A stretch of DNA of 64,000 nt from Ornithinibacillus caprae (GTDB lineage Bacteria; Bacillota; Bacilli; Bacillales; Amphibacillaceae): positions 62,001 to 126,000 of the forward strand of contig NZ_WOCA01000004.1 of assembly GCF_009728145.1 (NCBI RefSeq), given 5' to 3'. Positions 1 to 8,681 of the stretch are shown in pieces (the first letter of the stretch is position 1; every line of letters begins with the position of its first letter). The position numbers and the translations under genes were made by a program. The notes under the pieces are model-generated. The model had not been told where the DNA came from. It ran no database searches and saw only the letters and a program-made list of their open reading frames with translations.

Positions 1-609
1 ATCATAATTGGATAATCTTTTTCTTACCATGTTTTTTATTTTTATAGCGTGAGGATTTGTTTTATAAAATTCACGGAATACCCATCTTGGAGTAATTGCA
101 AGCATCATTGTCTCATATTGCCTGCTTTTGCGATGCTTATGGGCTGGAGTAGCACAATAGATAAAATACCTTTCACCCTCAAAACAAAATTCCCACATAT
201 GATGATGAGCATCTATTGGAATATCAGACGGCCATTCTATTCGGTCAATAGCAGCTAATCCATTTAATTGTTCCCAAAACAGTTGTTCAAATTGCTTTAC
301 AGAATAGGTTGTCTTCACTTCTTCTGGAAGTTGATAAAAAACAACAAGGGATGTGTATTTTCCAAATTCTCTCGAGGATTTTGTGAAATCTCTTAATAAC
401 TCGGAAAGCTCAAAAATCGTAGAACGCTCCCTTGGGTCCCCAACAAAACCATAACGAAACTGATTCAACGAGAACCCTATTGTAGCAGGTATGCATGGAA
501 ATAGATCCTTTTTATCGGTCATTTTTTTCTCAAATTGTTCAAGGGTTCTTTTTTCCCTGTGATCGAGTTTGTTTCTATTATCATGCCTAGCACTAAATAA
601 TCTGTTGAT
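1..609 (-). CDS. YqcI/YcgG family protein, C-terminus cut by window edge
   Basis: About 203 codons are open on the minus strand up to the window edge. The translation has the YqcI/YcgG (PF08892-type) look: FPCIPATIGF near the N-terminus, then RYGFVGDPR, a His-rich PIDAHHHMWEF segment and CATPAHKHRKSR. As I recall, this family includes the heme-dependent N-hydroxylase GntA of guanitoxin synthesis, but the substrate here is unknown. The start is odd. A good Shine-Dalgarno (GAGGTGAT, 613-620) is followed by ATT ATC AAC with no ATG, GTG or TTG at usable distance. I placed the start at the ATC (609-607). The first in-frame ATG (522-520) has no ribosome site and would remove about 29 residues. Assignment is fairly sure, start is not. 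Confidence 0.72.
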   Translation of the reverse strand, partial: MNRLFSARHDNRNKLDHREKRTLEQFEKKMTDKKDLFPCIPATIGFSLNQFRYGFVGDPRERSTIFELSELLRDFTKSSREFGKYTSLVVFYQLPEEVKTTYSVKQFEQLFWEQLNGLAAIDRIEWPSDIPIDAHHHMWEFCFEGERYFIYCATPAHKHRKSRQYETMMLAITPRWVFREFYKTNPHAIKIKNMVRKRLSNYD

Positions 610-784
610 AATATCACCTCACAATAGCTTCTACAATATATTCAGTGAAACAAATATGGGTGAATGTCTAGAAAGGAAGTAAATGTGGTAACATAGCTTT
701 TCCAGTTCTTTCAGTAAAAACTTAGGCACACATACGCAGGTTATACTTCTTAACTACTCAGAATCCATTACAAAGATTCCTCTA

Positions 785-813
785 TATAAAAAAGAGAAGC
801 GAATCGCTTCTCT
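785..813 (-). terminator. Rho-independent terminator of the symporter gene
   Basis: The hairpin arms AGAGAAGCG and CGCTTCTCT are followed on the minus strand by a T-rich run. It lies directly after the stop codon of the symporter gene. Confidence 0.8.
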
Positions 814-819
814 AATCAA

Positions 820-2043
820 TTATCCTTTTTTCTCTCTTCGTTTTTCACCTTCAGAAATAATATATGCACACGCAGCATCACCAGTTATGTTTAAGGATGT
901 ACGAATCATATCCAATATACGATCCACACCGATAATTAATGCAATTCCTTCAACTGGTAGATTTATTTGATTTAAAACCATGGCAAGCATAATTAAACCT
1001 ACACCGGGAACACCAGCTGTTCCTATGCTTGCTAGAGTAGCTGTTAGTATGATCAATAAAATTTCATTAAATCCTAGTGATACTCCATACACTTGAGCGA
1101 TAAATACCGTTGCAACTGCCTGCATGATCGCAGTTCCGTCCATATTAATCGTTGAACCAAGTGGTTGTACAAAGCTACTTACTGATTTTTTAACACCAAG
1201 TTTTTCCTGTGCTATTTTCATAGCAATCGGTAATGTAGCACTTGAGCTGGAAGTACTAAATCCAACTGACATAGCTGGGAAGAATTCTTTATAAAACTTT
1301 ATTGGACTCCCCTTACCTAATCCTTTAATCGCGATACTATATGTCACTGCACCATGAATGACTAATGCAAGAATTACTGCAATCATATACATCGCCATAG
1401 ATCCTATTGCATTTAAACCAGCTCCACCAATTGCTGAAGCAATCAATGCAAAAGCACCATACGGAGCTGTTTTCATTATTAGATTAACTAGATACATCAG
1501 AATCTCATTTGCTTGTTCAAAAAGTCTATAAATTCCGCTCGTTTTCTCCCCTAAAACAGCAAGTGCAATACCAATGAAAATTGCAAAGGCAATGATCTGT
1601 AGCATATCACCACTGGTCATAGCTTCAATTGGATTGGTAGGAATGATATTGACCAATGTCTCCATGATCGGTGGTGCTGTTTTCTCTTCATAACTTACAT
1701 CGCCTATATCATTAAATACCCCTTCTTCACCAGGCTCTAGTATGTATCCTACACCAAGCCCAATCATTAATGCGATGGCAGTTGTGATTAAATAAAAGGA
1801 AATAGTTTTTATACCAATCTTTCCTAATTTAGCTGGTTCTCCTAGACCAGCTGTACCTAATACAATAGATACAAATACAATAGGTACAACAACCATCATA
1901 ATTAAGTTTAAGAACAGTTGACCTATGGGATTTAGTATATAGTTATCGATTGTTGAAAAGATATCCGGTGAGGAAAAACTTAACCCAATACCTACAATAA
2001 CTCCTAGAAATAATGCTATAATTATCTTTTTTGTTAGATTCAT
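820..2043 (-). CDS. Dicarboxylate/amino acid:cation symporter (DAACS/GltP family)
   Basis: A 407-residue polytopic membrane protein with the family hallmarks: the serine-rich re-entrant loop SSSSATLPIAM (about residue 262), NMDGTA (about 300) and NITGDAACAYI near the C-terminus, which correspond to the transport core of glutamate/aspartate and C4-dicarboxylate symporters. About eight hydrophobic segments plus two re-entrant loops are expected. The start ATG at 2043 follows GGGAG by 8 nt. It is a single-gene unit ending in its own terminator, with tRNA-Arg just upstream on the same strand. Substrate (glutamate, aspartate, succinate) and coupling ion (H+ or Na+) cannot be told from the sequence. 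Confidence 0.9.
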   Translation of the reverse strand: MNLTKKIIIALFLGVIVGIGLSFSSPDIFSTIDNYILNPIGQLFLNLIMMVVVPIVFVSIVLGTAGLGEPAKLGKIGIKTISFYLITTAIALMIGLGVGYILEPGEEGVFNDIGDVSYEEKTAPPIMETLVNIIPTNPIEAMTSGDMLQIIAFAIFIGIALAVLGEKTSGIYRLFEQANEILMYLVNLIMKTAPYGAFALIASAIGGAGLNAIGSMAMYMIAVILALVIHGAVTYSIAIKGLGKGSPIKFYKEFFPAMSVGFSTSSSSATLPIAMKIAQEKLGVKKSVSSFVQPLGSTINMDGTAIMQAVATVFIAQVYGVSLGFNEILLIILTATLASIGTAGVPGVGLIMLAMVLNQINLPVEGIALIIGVDRILDMIRTSLNITGDAACAYIISEGEKRREKKG

Positions 2044-2130
2044 ATAGTTGCTCCCTTCGTAATATTATGAAAAATTTTGTTGATGGATAGGAAGAGTGGG
2101 ATCGTTTACGCAATTCATAAAAGTGATGGG

Positions 2131-2206
2131 TGGCGCCCCCGGCAGGATTCGAACCTGCGGCACACGGTTTAGGAAACCGATGCTCTATCCCCTGAGCTAC
2201 GGGGGC
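2131..2206 (-). tRNA. tRNA-Arg (anticodon CCT)
   Basis: A 76-nt cloverleaf on the minus strand starting GCCCCCG and ending CGGGGGC-G-CCA with an encoded CCA. The anticodon loop TTCCTAA carries CCT, reading AGG. The T-arm GGTTCGAATCC is intact. It is an isolated tRNA. Confidence 0.96.
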
Positions 2207-2319
2207 ATACATTTTTGCAAAGTAACATTGACTATTATACAAAATCAATAGCATTATGAAAAGTATCATGAATTTTTCCCAAAAATTCCTCAATTCCTAC
2301 TCTTTTAGTGGGTTTATTT

Positions 2320-2474
2320 TTTATCCCGCATGTAATGGGCAGTAAGACCCCCACTTCAAGACTTTGAAGTGAAGAAGGATAAGTGGGGGATCAACTGCCC
2401 GTAAATGTCCGATTGGTTCAACTAACATTCAGTGGGGGATGAAGAAAACCCCCTCTGAATGAAGTTTCACTTTA
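2320..2474 (+). repeat. IS200/IS605-type right-end-like remnant, copy A (longest)
   Basis: This starts TTATCCCGCATGTAA and ends GAATGAAGTTTCACTTTAT. It contains three palindromes: CCCGCATGTAATGGG, a CCCCCACTTCAA...GTGGGGG arm pair, and GTGGGGG...CCCCCTCTGAATG. Shorter relatives lie at 22884-22989, 33218-33272 and 49698-49753, all in reverse orientation. The layout resembles the structured 3' end found after tnpB in IS605/IS1341-type elements, but no tnpA or tnpB is present. Element identity is inferred. Confidence 0.7.
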
Positions 2475-2559
2475 TCTGAAGATAATATAGAACCATCCTT
2501 ATATATATGTTAAAATTAGAAGATATCTGTCGAATTGATTTTTGATTGGGGGAGAAGAT

Positions 2560-3204
2560 ATGGCAGAAGTCCCTTTTATCGCAATAGAAGGACCAATTGG
2601 CATCGGAAAAACATCGCTTGCAAAGAAGCTCTCTGATCACTTTGATTTTCATTTATTAAAAGAAATTGTGGAAGAAAATCCGTTTCTTGGTAAGTTTTAT
2701 GATGATATCGAAGAGTGGAGCTTTCAAACCGAAATGTTTTTCCTTTGCAATCGATTTAAGCAACTAGAAGATATAGAAAAAAAATACCTAACACAGCAAA
2801 AGGCAGTCGTAGCTGATTATCATATATCAAAAAACATGATCTTTGCAAAACGTACATTACAAGCAGATAAATTTAATAAGTATGAGCAAATTTATCATAT
2901 CTTAACGAAGGATATGCCGGTACCAAATATGATGATTTATTTGCATGCTAGCTTAGATACGATTTTAGAACGGATCCAAATGCGTGGAAGAGAAATTGAA
3001 CAAAACATAAAAGCATCCTATCTTTCACAGCTAGCTGATGATTATGAAGCATATATGAATGAATTCGAAATCCTACATCCAAAAATTCCTGTCATTCGTA
3101 TTAATGGTGATGAATTGGATTTTGTAAAAAAACAAGATGATTTAGAGTCGATTATTAGTGATGTTCAACAACAATTAGCGAATCATATAGCTATCTCTAA
3201 ATAA
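2560..3204 (+). CDS. dgk: Deoxyguanosine kinase-like deoxynucleoside kinase
   Basis: 214 residues with a P-loop GPIGIGKTS at residues 10-18, the EEWSFQTEMFFL substrate-helix signature and a lid segment RGREIEQ. These match Dgk of B. subtilis (yaaG) better than Dck. It phosphorylates purine deoxynucleosides (chiefly dG) for dNTP salvage in the cytosol. The ATG at 2560 is preceded by GGGGGAG at 7 nt; an upstream TTG (2542) would overlap that ribosome site and is rejected. It forms a pair with dck, 16 nt downstream. Confidence 0.9.
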   Translation: MAEVPFIAIEGPIGIGKTSLAKKLSDHFDFHLLKEIVEENPFLGKFYDDIEEWSFQTEMFFLCNRFKQLEDIEKKYLTQQKAVVADYHISKNMIFAKRTLQADKFNKYEQIYHILTKDMPVPNMMIYLHASLDTILERIQMRGREIEQNIKASYLSQLADDYEAYMNEFEILHPKIPVIRINGDELDFVKKQDDLESIISDVQQQLANHIAISK

Positions 3205-3220
3205 AAAGGGGAATACAATA

Positions 3221-3904
3221 ATGAATTTAAGAGAAAAGTATCAAATCCCAAATGATAGTATCATTACAATTGCGGGGACGGTTGGAGTTGGAAAATCAAC
3301 GATGACCAAAGCATTAGCAAATGCATTAAATTTTAAAACATCATTTGAAAAAGTTGATACAAATCCATATCTAGAAAAATTCTATGCAGATTTTGAACGT
3401 TGGAGCTTTCATTTACAAGTATATTTCTTAGCAGAGCGTTTTAAGGAACAAAAGAAAATATTTGAATATGGCGGTGGATTCATACAGGATCGTTCGATTT
3501 ATGAAGATACAGGTATCTTTGCAAAAATGCATTATGAAAATGGGACCATGTCAAAAACAGATTATGAAACATACAAAAACTTATTTGATGCAATGGTGAT
3601 GACACCTTACTTTCCACATCCTGATCTTCTGATCTATTTAGAGGGTACATTTGATGAAGTATTAAATCGTATTCAAGAACGTGGGAGAGAAATGGAAAGA
3701 AGTACACCGATTTCATACTGGGAAGAGATGTATAACCGCTATGAAAACTGGATTAATAACTTCAATGCATGTCCAATCCTACGTATAAATATTACAGATT
3801 ATGATTTAATGAAAGAAGAGAATTCCATTGAACCTATTCTTGAAAAAATAGGACATTTTATTCAGCAATCAAGACGATGGGAAACAAGAGAATTAATTAA
3901 ATAA
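3221..3904 (+). CDS. dck: Deoxyadenosine/deoxycytidine kinase
   Basis: 227 residues with P-loop GTVGVGKST (residues 19-27), ERWSFHLQVYFLAERFKEQ, the DRS motif in QDRSIYEDTGIF and a lid RGREMER. This is nearly the B. subtilis Dck (yaaF) pattern. It makes dAMP and dCMP from the nucleosides and in lactobacilli the homologue works as a heterodimer with the sister kinase; whether that holds here is unknown. It is translated from its own AAGGGG site 9 nt before ATG and ends the dgk-dck transcript at the hairpin at 3975. Confidence 0.92.
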   Translation: MNLREKYQIPNDSIITIAGTVGVGKSTMTKALANALNFKTSFEKVDTNPYLEKFYADFERWSFHLQVYFLAERFKEQKKIFEYGGGFIQDRSIYEDTGIFAKMHYENGTMSKTDYETYKNLFDAMVMTPYFPHPDLLIYLEGTFDEVLNRIQERGREMERSTPISYWEEMYNRYENWINNFNACPILRINITDYDLMKEENSIEPILEKIGHFIQQSRRWETRELIK

Positions 3905-3974
3905 GATGTATTTCGCATTGTATGCTGTTATGAATGTAAAAGCAATACTAGCGAATGAAATACACGAAGACTCC

Positions 3975-4010
3975 AAAAAGAGTTCCACTTTTTAGTTGGA
4001 ACTCTTTTTT
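3975..4010 (+). terminator. Terminator of dgk-dck
   Basis: AAAAGAGTTCCA and TTGGAACTCTTTT form a 12-bp stem with an 8-nt loop and run into TTTTTT. Confidence 0.88.
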
Positions 4011-4050
4011 CTTCTGATATTCTTGGATTTTGTATTTCTTTTACCGATCA

Positions 4051-4401
4051 TTAAAGAAAATTCATCACAAAACTTTTGATATAACGAAAAGGTAAGTTTA
4101 CATATTTAATAAATTTTGTAAAAGGACAAAGCAATAAAACAACATATAAATTTATCATATGAATTTTAATGAACAGTTCACCTAGAATAAGATTTACTCC
4201 ATAGCCTAGATTCAGAAGATATAAAATTCCAAACGTAATGGCTAAAATGGTAGAAATTTTACAAGTGGCATTTAAATAACGAGTTAACGTACTATCGTTA
4301 TAATGATCCATATCCTCATATTGCCAGATTAACCCCATTACAAACACTGCTAAAGATACAATAAGTAACACAAACCATATCATACTTTCATCAAAAACCA
4401 T
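4051..4401 (-). CDS. Small membrane protein with NarI-like C-terminus
   Basis: 116 residues with three hydrophobic segments (about 8-26, 48-66 and 83-100). The start ATG at 4401 follows GGAGGG by 6 nt. The opening WFVLLIVSLAVFVMGLIWQY and the C-terminal LLCPFTKFIKYVNLPFRYI recall the first helix and the end of the respiratory nitrate reductase gamma subunit NarI (family ending FPFTRLVH...P..Y). It is half the usual NarI length and I see at most one of the four heme-ligand histidines (in KIHM). No narGHJ genes are nearby. It could equally be an unrelated small membrane protein. The function is unknown. Confidence 0.6.
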   Translation of the reverse strand: MVFDESMIWFVLLIVSLAVFVMGLIWQYEDMDHYNDSTLTRYLNATCKISTILAITFGILYLLNLGYGVNLILGELFIKIHMINLYVVLLLCPFTKFIKYVNLPFRYIKSFVMNFL

Positions 4402-4588
4402 GAATATCCCTCCGTAACCCTTTCTATATACTAAGCATATAAAATAAAGTTCAAAAGGAATATCAGGAAATCCCCCTATTTCGTGATAAAAATCACCTTA
4501 CTTCCCAATAAGGAAGCAAAAACTTCCTTGCTTCGCACAAACAAAAACCTGTAAGATAGACTCATACTATGAGATAGGGGTATGTACA

Positions 4589-7354
4589 ATGAAAAATGAG
4601 TCACATAAGCAATTAACGGAACGAGAACAAATTGCTGAACTTGTCATAGATAATGTCGTCGATGCAATTATTACGATTAATCGAAATGGAATTATTGGAT
4701 CGTTTAATCCAGCAGCTGAAAAAATATTTGGCTACAAGGCTAATGAAGTAATTGGTAAGACAGTTAATAATCTCATGCCTGAACCTTATAAAAGTGAACA
4801 CGATTCCTATATTGATAATTATGTACATATGGGAAAAGCAAAAATAATAGGAATAGGACGAGAGGTTACTGGAAAAAGAAAAGATGGATCGACCTTTCCT
4901 ATGAATTTAGCTGTATCTAAATTTTTTATTGGAGAGGACATTCACTTTGTTGGGATTGTTCAGGATATTACCGAACGAAAAGAGACCGAAGCCGCTTTAG
5001 AAAAAGCACTTCGAGATAATTTTAATCATACCGTTAAAAACTTACAGAATCTCATATTTAAAGTAAAACAAATAAATGATGAATATTTATATACATTATC
5101 TGAAGGAAAAGCAGCACAAGCAATAGGCATGACTACAGAAACCATTCGAAATAAAAAAAATTCCGATATCCTTCCTGAACATTTAGTTGATGAGATAGAT
5201 ACCTATTTTCAAAAAGCCTTTAATGGAGAACATATTAACTATGAACTATCCTTTGAAGGAAAATTTTTCTTTATATCCCTTTCGCCAATCATTGAAAATG
5301 GTGTTGTAACAGAATTGGTTGGGTCTGGTATTGACATTACAGACCGTAAAAAAATGGAGAAGGCTTTGGAGATAGCTCGCGATCAGGCACTAGAAGCATC
5401 AGAGTTAAAGTCACAATTTCTGGCCAATATGAGTCATGAAATACGTACACCGATGAATGGTATTATCGGTACAGTCGATCTTTTGCGTGACACTCCATTA
5501 AATAAGGAGCAACAAGAATATTCCAATATCATCTATGACTCATCACAAGCATTGTTAACTATTATCGATGATATCCTTGATTTTTCAAAGATGGAAGCAG
5601 GAAAAATGAATATAGAACAGATCCCATTCCAACCAACCTCCTTAGTTGAAGGAATGGCGGAAATTTTATTAGCTAGAGCTCACCGAAAACGAGTATCCTT
5701 AATGACTTTTGTTGATCCGGCTATTCCTCCGATTCTTTTGGGAGACCCAGGACGTCTACGACAAATATTACTAAACCTTAGCGACAATGCTATTAAATTT
5801 ACAGAACAAGGAAACGTTGTAGTTCGTGCTATATTAGGTAAGAAAAGTAACCATCAAGTTATCATTCATTTTGCTGTCATTGACACTGGAATAGGAATGT
5901 CTGATGAAGAGCAAGCTCGTTTGTTCCAACCATTTGTGCAAACAGATGGATCAACTACACGAAAATATGGTGGTACGGGTCTAGGTTTAGCGATTTCAAA
6001 AAAACTGATTGAATTAATGGGCGGTGAGATTGGGGTAGAAAGCGAAAAGCATAAAGGTTCAACATTCTGGTTTAACATTCCATTTGATATTCCTGAAAAA
6101 TATGAAAAGGAAACAATTACTGTGCCAACGGATTTCACTTTAGAAAGCTTCCGTATACTTATAATTAATGACCATCCTGATGAACGTGAGATCTTAGAAT
6201 CGTATTTAAACTCATGGGGAATTAAATATAAAACGATTGAAAATGAAATTGATGCATTAGCTGAATTACAACAAGCTGCTATTAATCATAAGCCGTATAA
6301 AGTAGCAATAGTAAATCTCACCAATCCAGACATGGAATACGATGCATTCATCAAAATTATGAAGCAAAATATTCATTTAACCAGTTTAAAAGTGTTACTA
6401 TTAACTGATTTTAATTCTAAATCAAGGTTGAGGGAAATCACAGGTTATGATGCAATTCTAACTAAGCCAATCAAGCAGTCACAGTTATTCGATTCTATTA
6501 TAAATGTGGTAAGTTCAACAATGGAACGTCCATCTATTTCAAAAAGTGAACATGATATTATATTGTCAGATGAACATTCAACTCCTAAGGGAAAACAAAC
6601 AATTCTTTTAGTTGAGGATAACCCCGTGAACAAAAAGGTAGCCATTTTTCAACTTAAAAAGCTAGGCTACACGGTTGAATCCGTCACAAATGGAAAAGAT
6701 GCAATCAAGAAGCTAACAACGTACAACTATGATGCTATTTTAATGGATGTTCAGATGCCTGAAATGGATGGAATTGAAGCAACAAAAGAGATTCGAAACA
6801 ATCCTTCTATATTACAAAAGGATGTTCCTATTATCGCGGTTACAGCAAATGCTTTACCAAGTGATAAAGAAAAGTATCTTGCAGCTGGAATGAACGACTA
6901 TTTAAGTAAACCGGTCAGACTAGATAAAATGCGTGTCATACTCGAAAAATGGGTAAAAAAAGAGGAAAGTCAAATAGATTCACAAATAAGGAACAAAGAT
7001 TTAACTGACGTAACTACTGTTCCAATTCAGCTTGAAAAACTAACTTCAAGCTATGAAGATAAGGAAATGATCAAAGAATTACTGGAGTTATTTATAGAAA
7101 CAGCCCCGTCCTTAATTGAATCAACGAAAAAGGAACTTGATCATGGCAATATAATGAAGGCTAGAGAATCTATACATGGTTTAAAAGGATCTGCAGCTGT
7201 TATTGAAGCAGCTTCATTTGTACAACTATGCGTGGAAATCGAGAAAGAAATGAAACACGCTAATTGGAGTTCTGTGAACTCATTAATTTCTAATCTTGAA
7301 GTAGAGTTAGCAAAAATAAAGCGATTTTTTTCCGATCAAATGGATTTTAACTGA
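4589..7354 (+). CDS. Hybrid sensor histidine kinase (PAS-PAS-HisKA-HATPase-pseudoREC-REC-HPt)
   Basis: A 921-residue soluble phosphorelay protein with no membrane segment. Order: PAS 1 (about 15-135, ending DITERK), PAS 2 (about 150-258, ending DITDRK), HisKA with MSHEIRTPMNG and phospho-acceptor H283, HATPase_c with N box LLNLSDNAIKF, DTGIGM and GGTGLGLAISKKL (about 385-510), receiver 1 (about 525-645), receiver 2 (about 670-790, acceptor D720 in LMDVQMPEMDG), and a C-terminal HPt with H863 in IHGLKGSA. Receiver 1 has Asn576 where the acceptor Asp should be (IVNLTNPDM), so it is probably a non-phosphorylated receiver. ATG at 4589 follows GGGG by 8 nt. No cognate output regulator is adjacent except the NreC-like gene at 7950. 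The ligand is unknown. Confidence 0.93.
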   Translation: MKNESHKQLTEREQIAELVIDNVVDAIITINRNGIIGSFNPAAEKIFGYKANEVIGKTVNNLMPEPYKSEHDSYIDNYVHMGKAKIIGIGREVTGKRKDGSTFPMNLAVSKFFIGEDIHFVGIVQDITERKETEAALEKALRDNFNHTVKNLQNLIFKVKQINDEYLYTLSEGKAAQAIGMTTETIRNKKNSDILPEHLVDEIDTYFQKAFNGEHINYELSFEGKFFFISLSPIIENGVVTELVGSGIDITDRKKMEKALEIARDQALEASELKSQFLANMSHEIRTPMNGIIGTVDLLRDTPLNKEQQEYSNIIYDSSQALLTIIDDILDFSKMEAGKMNIEQIPFQPTSLVEGMAEILLARAHRKRVSLMTFVDPAIPPILLGDPGRLRQILLNLSDNAIKFTEQGNVVVRAILGKKSNHQVIIHFAVIDTGIGMSDEEQARLFQPFVQTDGSTTRKYGGTGLGLAISKKLIELMGGEIGVESEKHKGSTFWFNIPFDIPEKYEKETITVPTDFTLESFRILIINDHPDEREILESYLNSWGIKYKTIENEIDALAELQQAAINHKPYKVAIVNLTNPDMEYDAFIKIMKQNIHLTSLKVLLLTDFNSKSRLREITGYDAILTKPIKQSQLFDSIINVVSSTMERPSISKSEHDIILSDEHSTPKGKQTILLVEDNPVNKKVAIFQLKKLGYTVESVTNGKDAIKKLTTYNYDAILMDVQMPEMDGIEATKEIRNNPSILQKDVPIIAVTANALPSDKEKYLAAGMNDYLSKPVRLDKMRVILEKWVKKEESQIDSQIRNKDLTDVTTVPIQLEKLTSSYEDKEMIKELLELFIETAPSLIESTKKELDHGNIMKARESIHGLKGSAAVIEAASFVQLCVEIEKEMKHANWSSVNSLISNLEVELAKIKRFFSDQMDFN

Positions 7355-7787
7355 GGGGATGGGATACATCTCCTTCCTTTTCTCTTACAAACACAACAGG
7401 ACAATTTACTTTATCACAAATAGATGATGTCAAACCAATGCCTTCTTTATTTTCCTTGTCAGCAACAATTAGCATATCCATTTGTTCAAATTTAACCGCC
7501 ATAATTATCTCCTGAATAGGATTTCCGACCTGAATAATTTTTTTGAACCAAATATCATGTTGAGTTAAATATGCCTCTGCTTGTTGAAATAGTTTTACTT
7601 CAGGAAGGCTTAGTTTTGGTTGAGTTTTAACTACTTCAAGCTTGCTAGAAAGTGGAAAAACATACATTAGAAATACTTTTAAATTGCTGATATCTGATGT
7701 GATTCGAATCGCTTTTTCAACTGCTTCCTTAGCTCCATCCATATAATTAGCATATATAAGTACTTTATTTCCCATAGCATAATCCAA
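7347..7787 (-). CDS. Universal stress protein (UspA family)
   Basis: 146 residues with the Usp fold pattern: beta-1 KVLIYANYMDGAKEAVEKAIR, a central VGNPIQEIIMAVK, LIVADKENKEGIGLTSSICDKVNCPVVFV at the end. The ATP-type signature GxxG(9)GS is not clearly present, so nucleotide binding is doubtful. The ATG at 7787 follows AAAGG by 9 nt; a second ATG at 7775 is possible. It converges on the hybrid kinase with an 8-bp overlap of the reading-frame ends, and no terminator separates them. A cytosolic stress or energy-state protein is the family role. Confidence 0.85.
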   Translation of the reverse strand: MDYAMGNKVLIYANYMDGAKEAVEKAIRITSDISNLKVFLMYVFPLSSKLEVVKTQPKLSLPEVKLFQQAEAYLTQHDIWFKKIIQVGNPIQEIIMAVKFEQMDMLIVADKENKEGIGLTSSICDKVNCPVVFVREKEGDVSHPLS

Positions 7788-7851
7788 CCTTTTTACAAAT
7801 TCTGTATTTCAAAAATTAGTTACTACCACTAGTATAAAGATTAATGCCATA

Positions 7852-7881
7852 AAAAAATATCAGGGTTTCCCCTGATATTTC
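7852..7881 (-). terminator. Terminator of the NreC-like regulator gene
   Basis: AATATCAGGGG, AAA loop and CCCTGATATT are followed by TTTTTT on the minus strand, 68 nt past the regulator's stop codon. Confidence 0.85.
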
Positions 7882-7949
7882 TAAATTTATCGAACTTGGG
7901 CGAGAAGACTCTTTCCTCCATACGCGATAGCGTTTAGGTGGGGGGGATG

Positions 7950-8615
7950 TCAAACATCTAGATCAAGCAATCCTTTTTTCATTGCATACTGAACAAGTTC
8001 ATGACGCTTTTGGAATCCTAGTTTATCCATAATTTTACTCTTATGACTTTCAACTGTTTTTACACTTATATATAGTATTTCCGAAATTTCTTTATTACTA
8101 TATCCTTTTGCTATTAACACAAGTGTTTCTTTTTCTCGATCACTAAGAAGATTATATTTAGGCATATCTTCCCCTTTATCAATTTGCACTAAATAGTTTT
8201 CAACCAACTTTTTTGTTGCAGTTGGATACAAATAAACTTGCCCGTTTGAAACTGAACGAATCGCATTAACTAACTCTGAATCTAGAGCATTTTTTAATAT
8301 GTAGCCGGATGCCCCAGCTTGAAGCACTTGAAATAAATACTTATCGTCATCATGCATGGTTAAAATTATTATATTTGAATCTGGTAAGGATTGTTTTAAT
8401 TCTGTGGTCGCTTCTAAACCATTTTTACCAGGTGGCATGCTTAAATCCATAATAATAACATCTGGTTTTAAAGACAGTGATTGTTGGATTGCTTCCCTGC
8501 CATCTGCAGCTTCACTTATTACTTCCATATCATCCTGTTGAGCAAGTAGCATTTTTACCCCTGCTCTAACAATTGCATGATCATCAGCAATTAGTATGCG
8601 AACTTTTTCTACCAC
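7950..8615 (-). CDS. LuxR/NarL-type response regulator, NreC-like
   Basis: 221 residues: an N-terminal receiver (acid pocket DD at 11-12, acceptor D57 in IIMDLSMPPG, K in YILKNA) and a C-terminal LuxR helix-turn-helix (LSDREKETLVLIAKGYSNKEISEILYIS, then VKTVESHKSKI). The MPPG insertion after the acceptor Asp and the overall pattern are those of NreC, which in staphylococci controls nitrate/nitrite respiration with the oxygen-sensing kinase NreB. No NreB-type kinase lies next to it, so it is an orphan here. Start chosen at GTG 8615, 8 nt from AAAGGTGG; a GTG at 8627 overlaps that ribosome site. Its own terminator follows. Confidence 0.88.
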   Translation of the reverse strand: MVEKVRILIADDHAIVRAGVKMLLAQQDDMEVISEAADGREAIQQSLSLKPDVIIMDLSMPPGKNGLEATTELKQSLPDSNIIILTMHDDDKYLFQVLQAGASGYILKNALDSELVNAIRSVSNGQVYLYPTATKKLVENYLVQIDKGEDMPKYNLLSDREKETLVLIAKGYSNKEISEILYISVKTVESHKSKIMDKLGFQKRHELVQYAMKKGLLDLDV

Positions 8616-8681
8616 AAGCCTTACCACCTTTCTTCATAATAAACGTATGTAATTCTATTCTACATGAATCATATAAGTCCT

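Noticed and set aside
1943-2293. A 116-codon minus-strand frame overlapping tRNA-Arg and the symporter start
   Set aside because: It contains the whole tRNA and part of a real gene in another frame.
2320-2474. CRISPR repeat
   Set aside because: Copies are dispersed singly over 47 kb with no spacer array.
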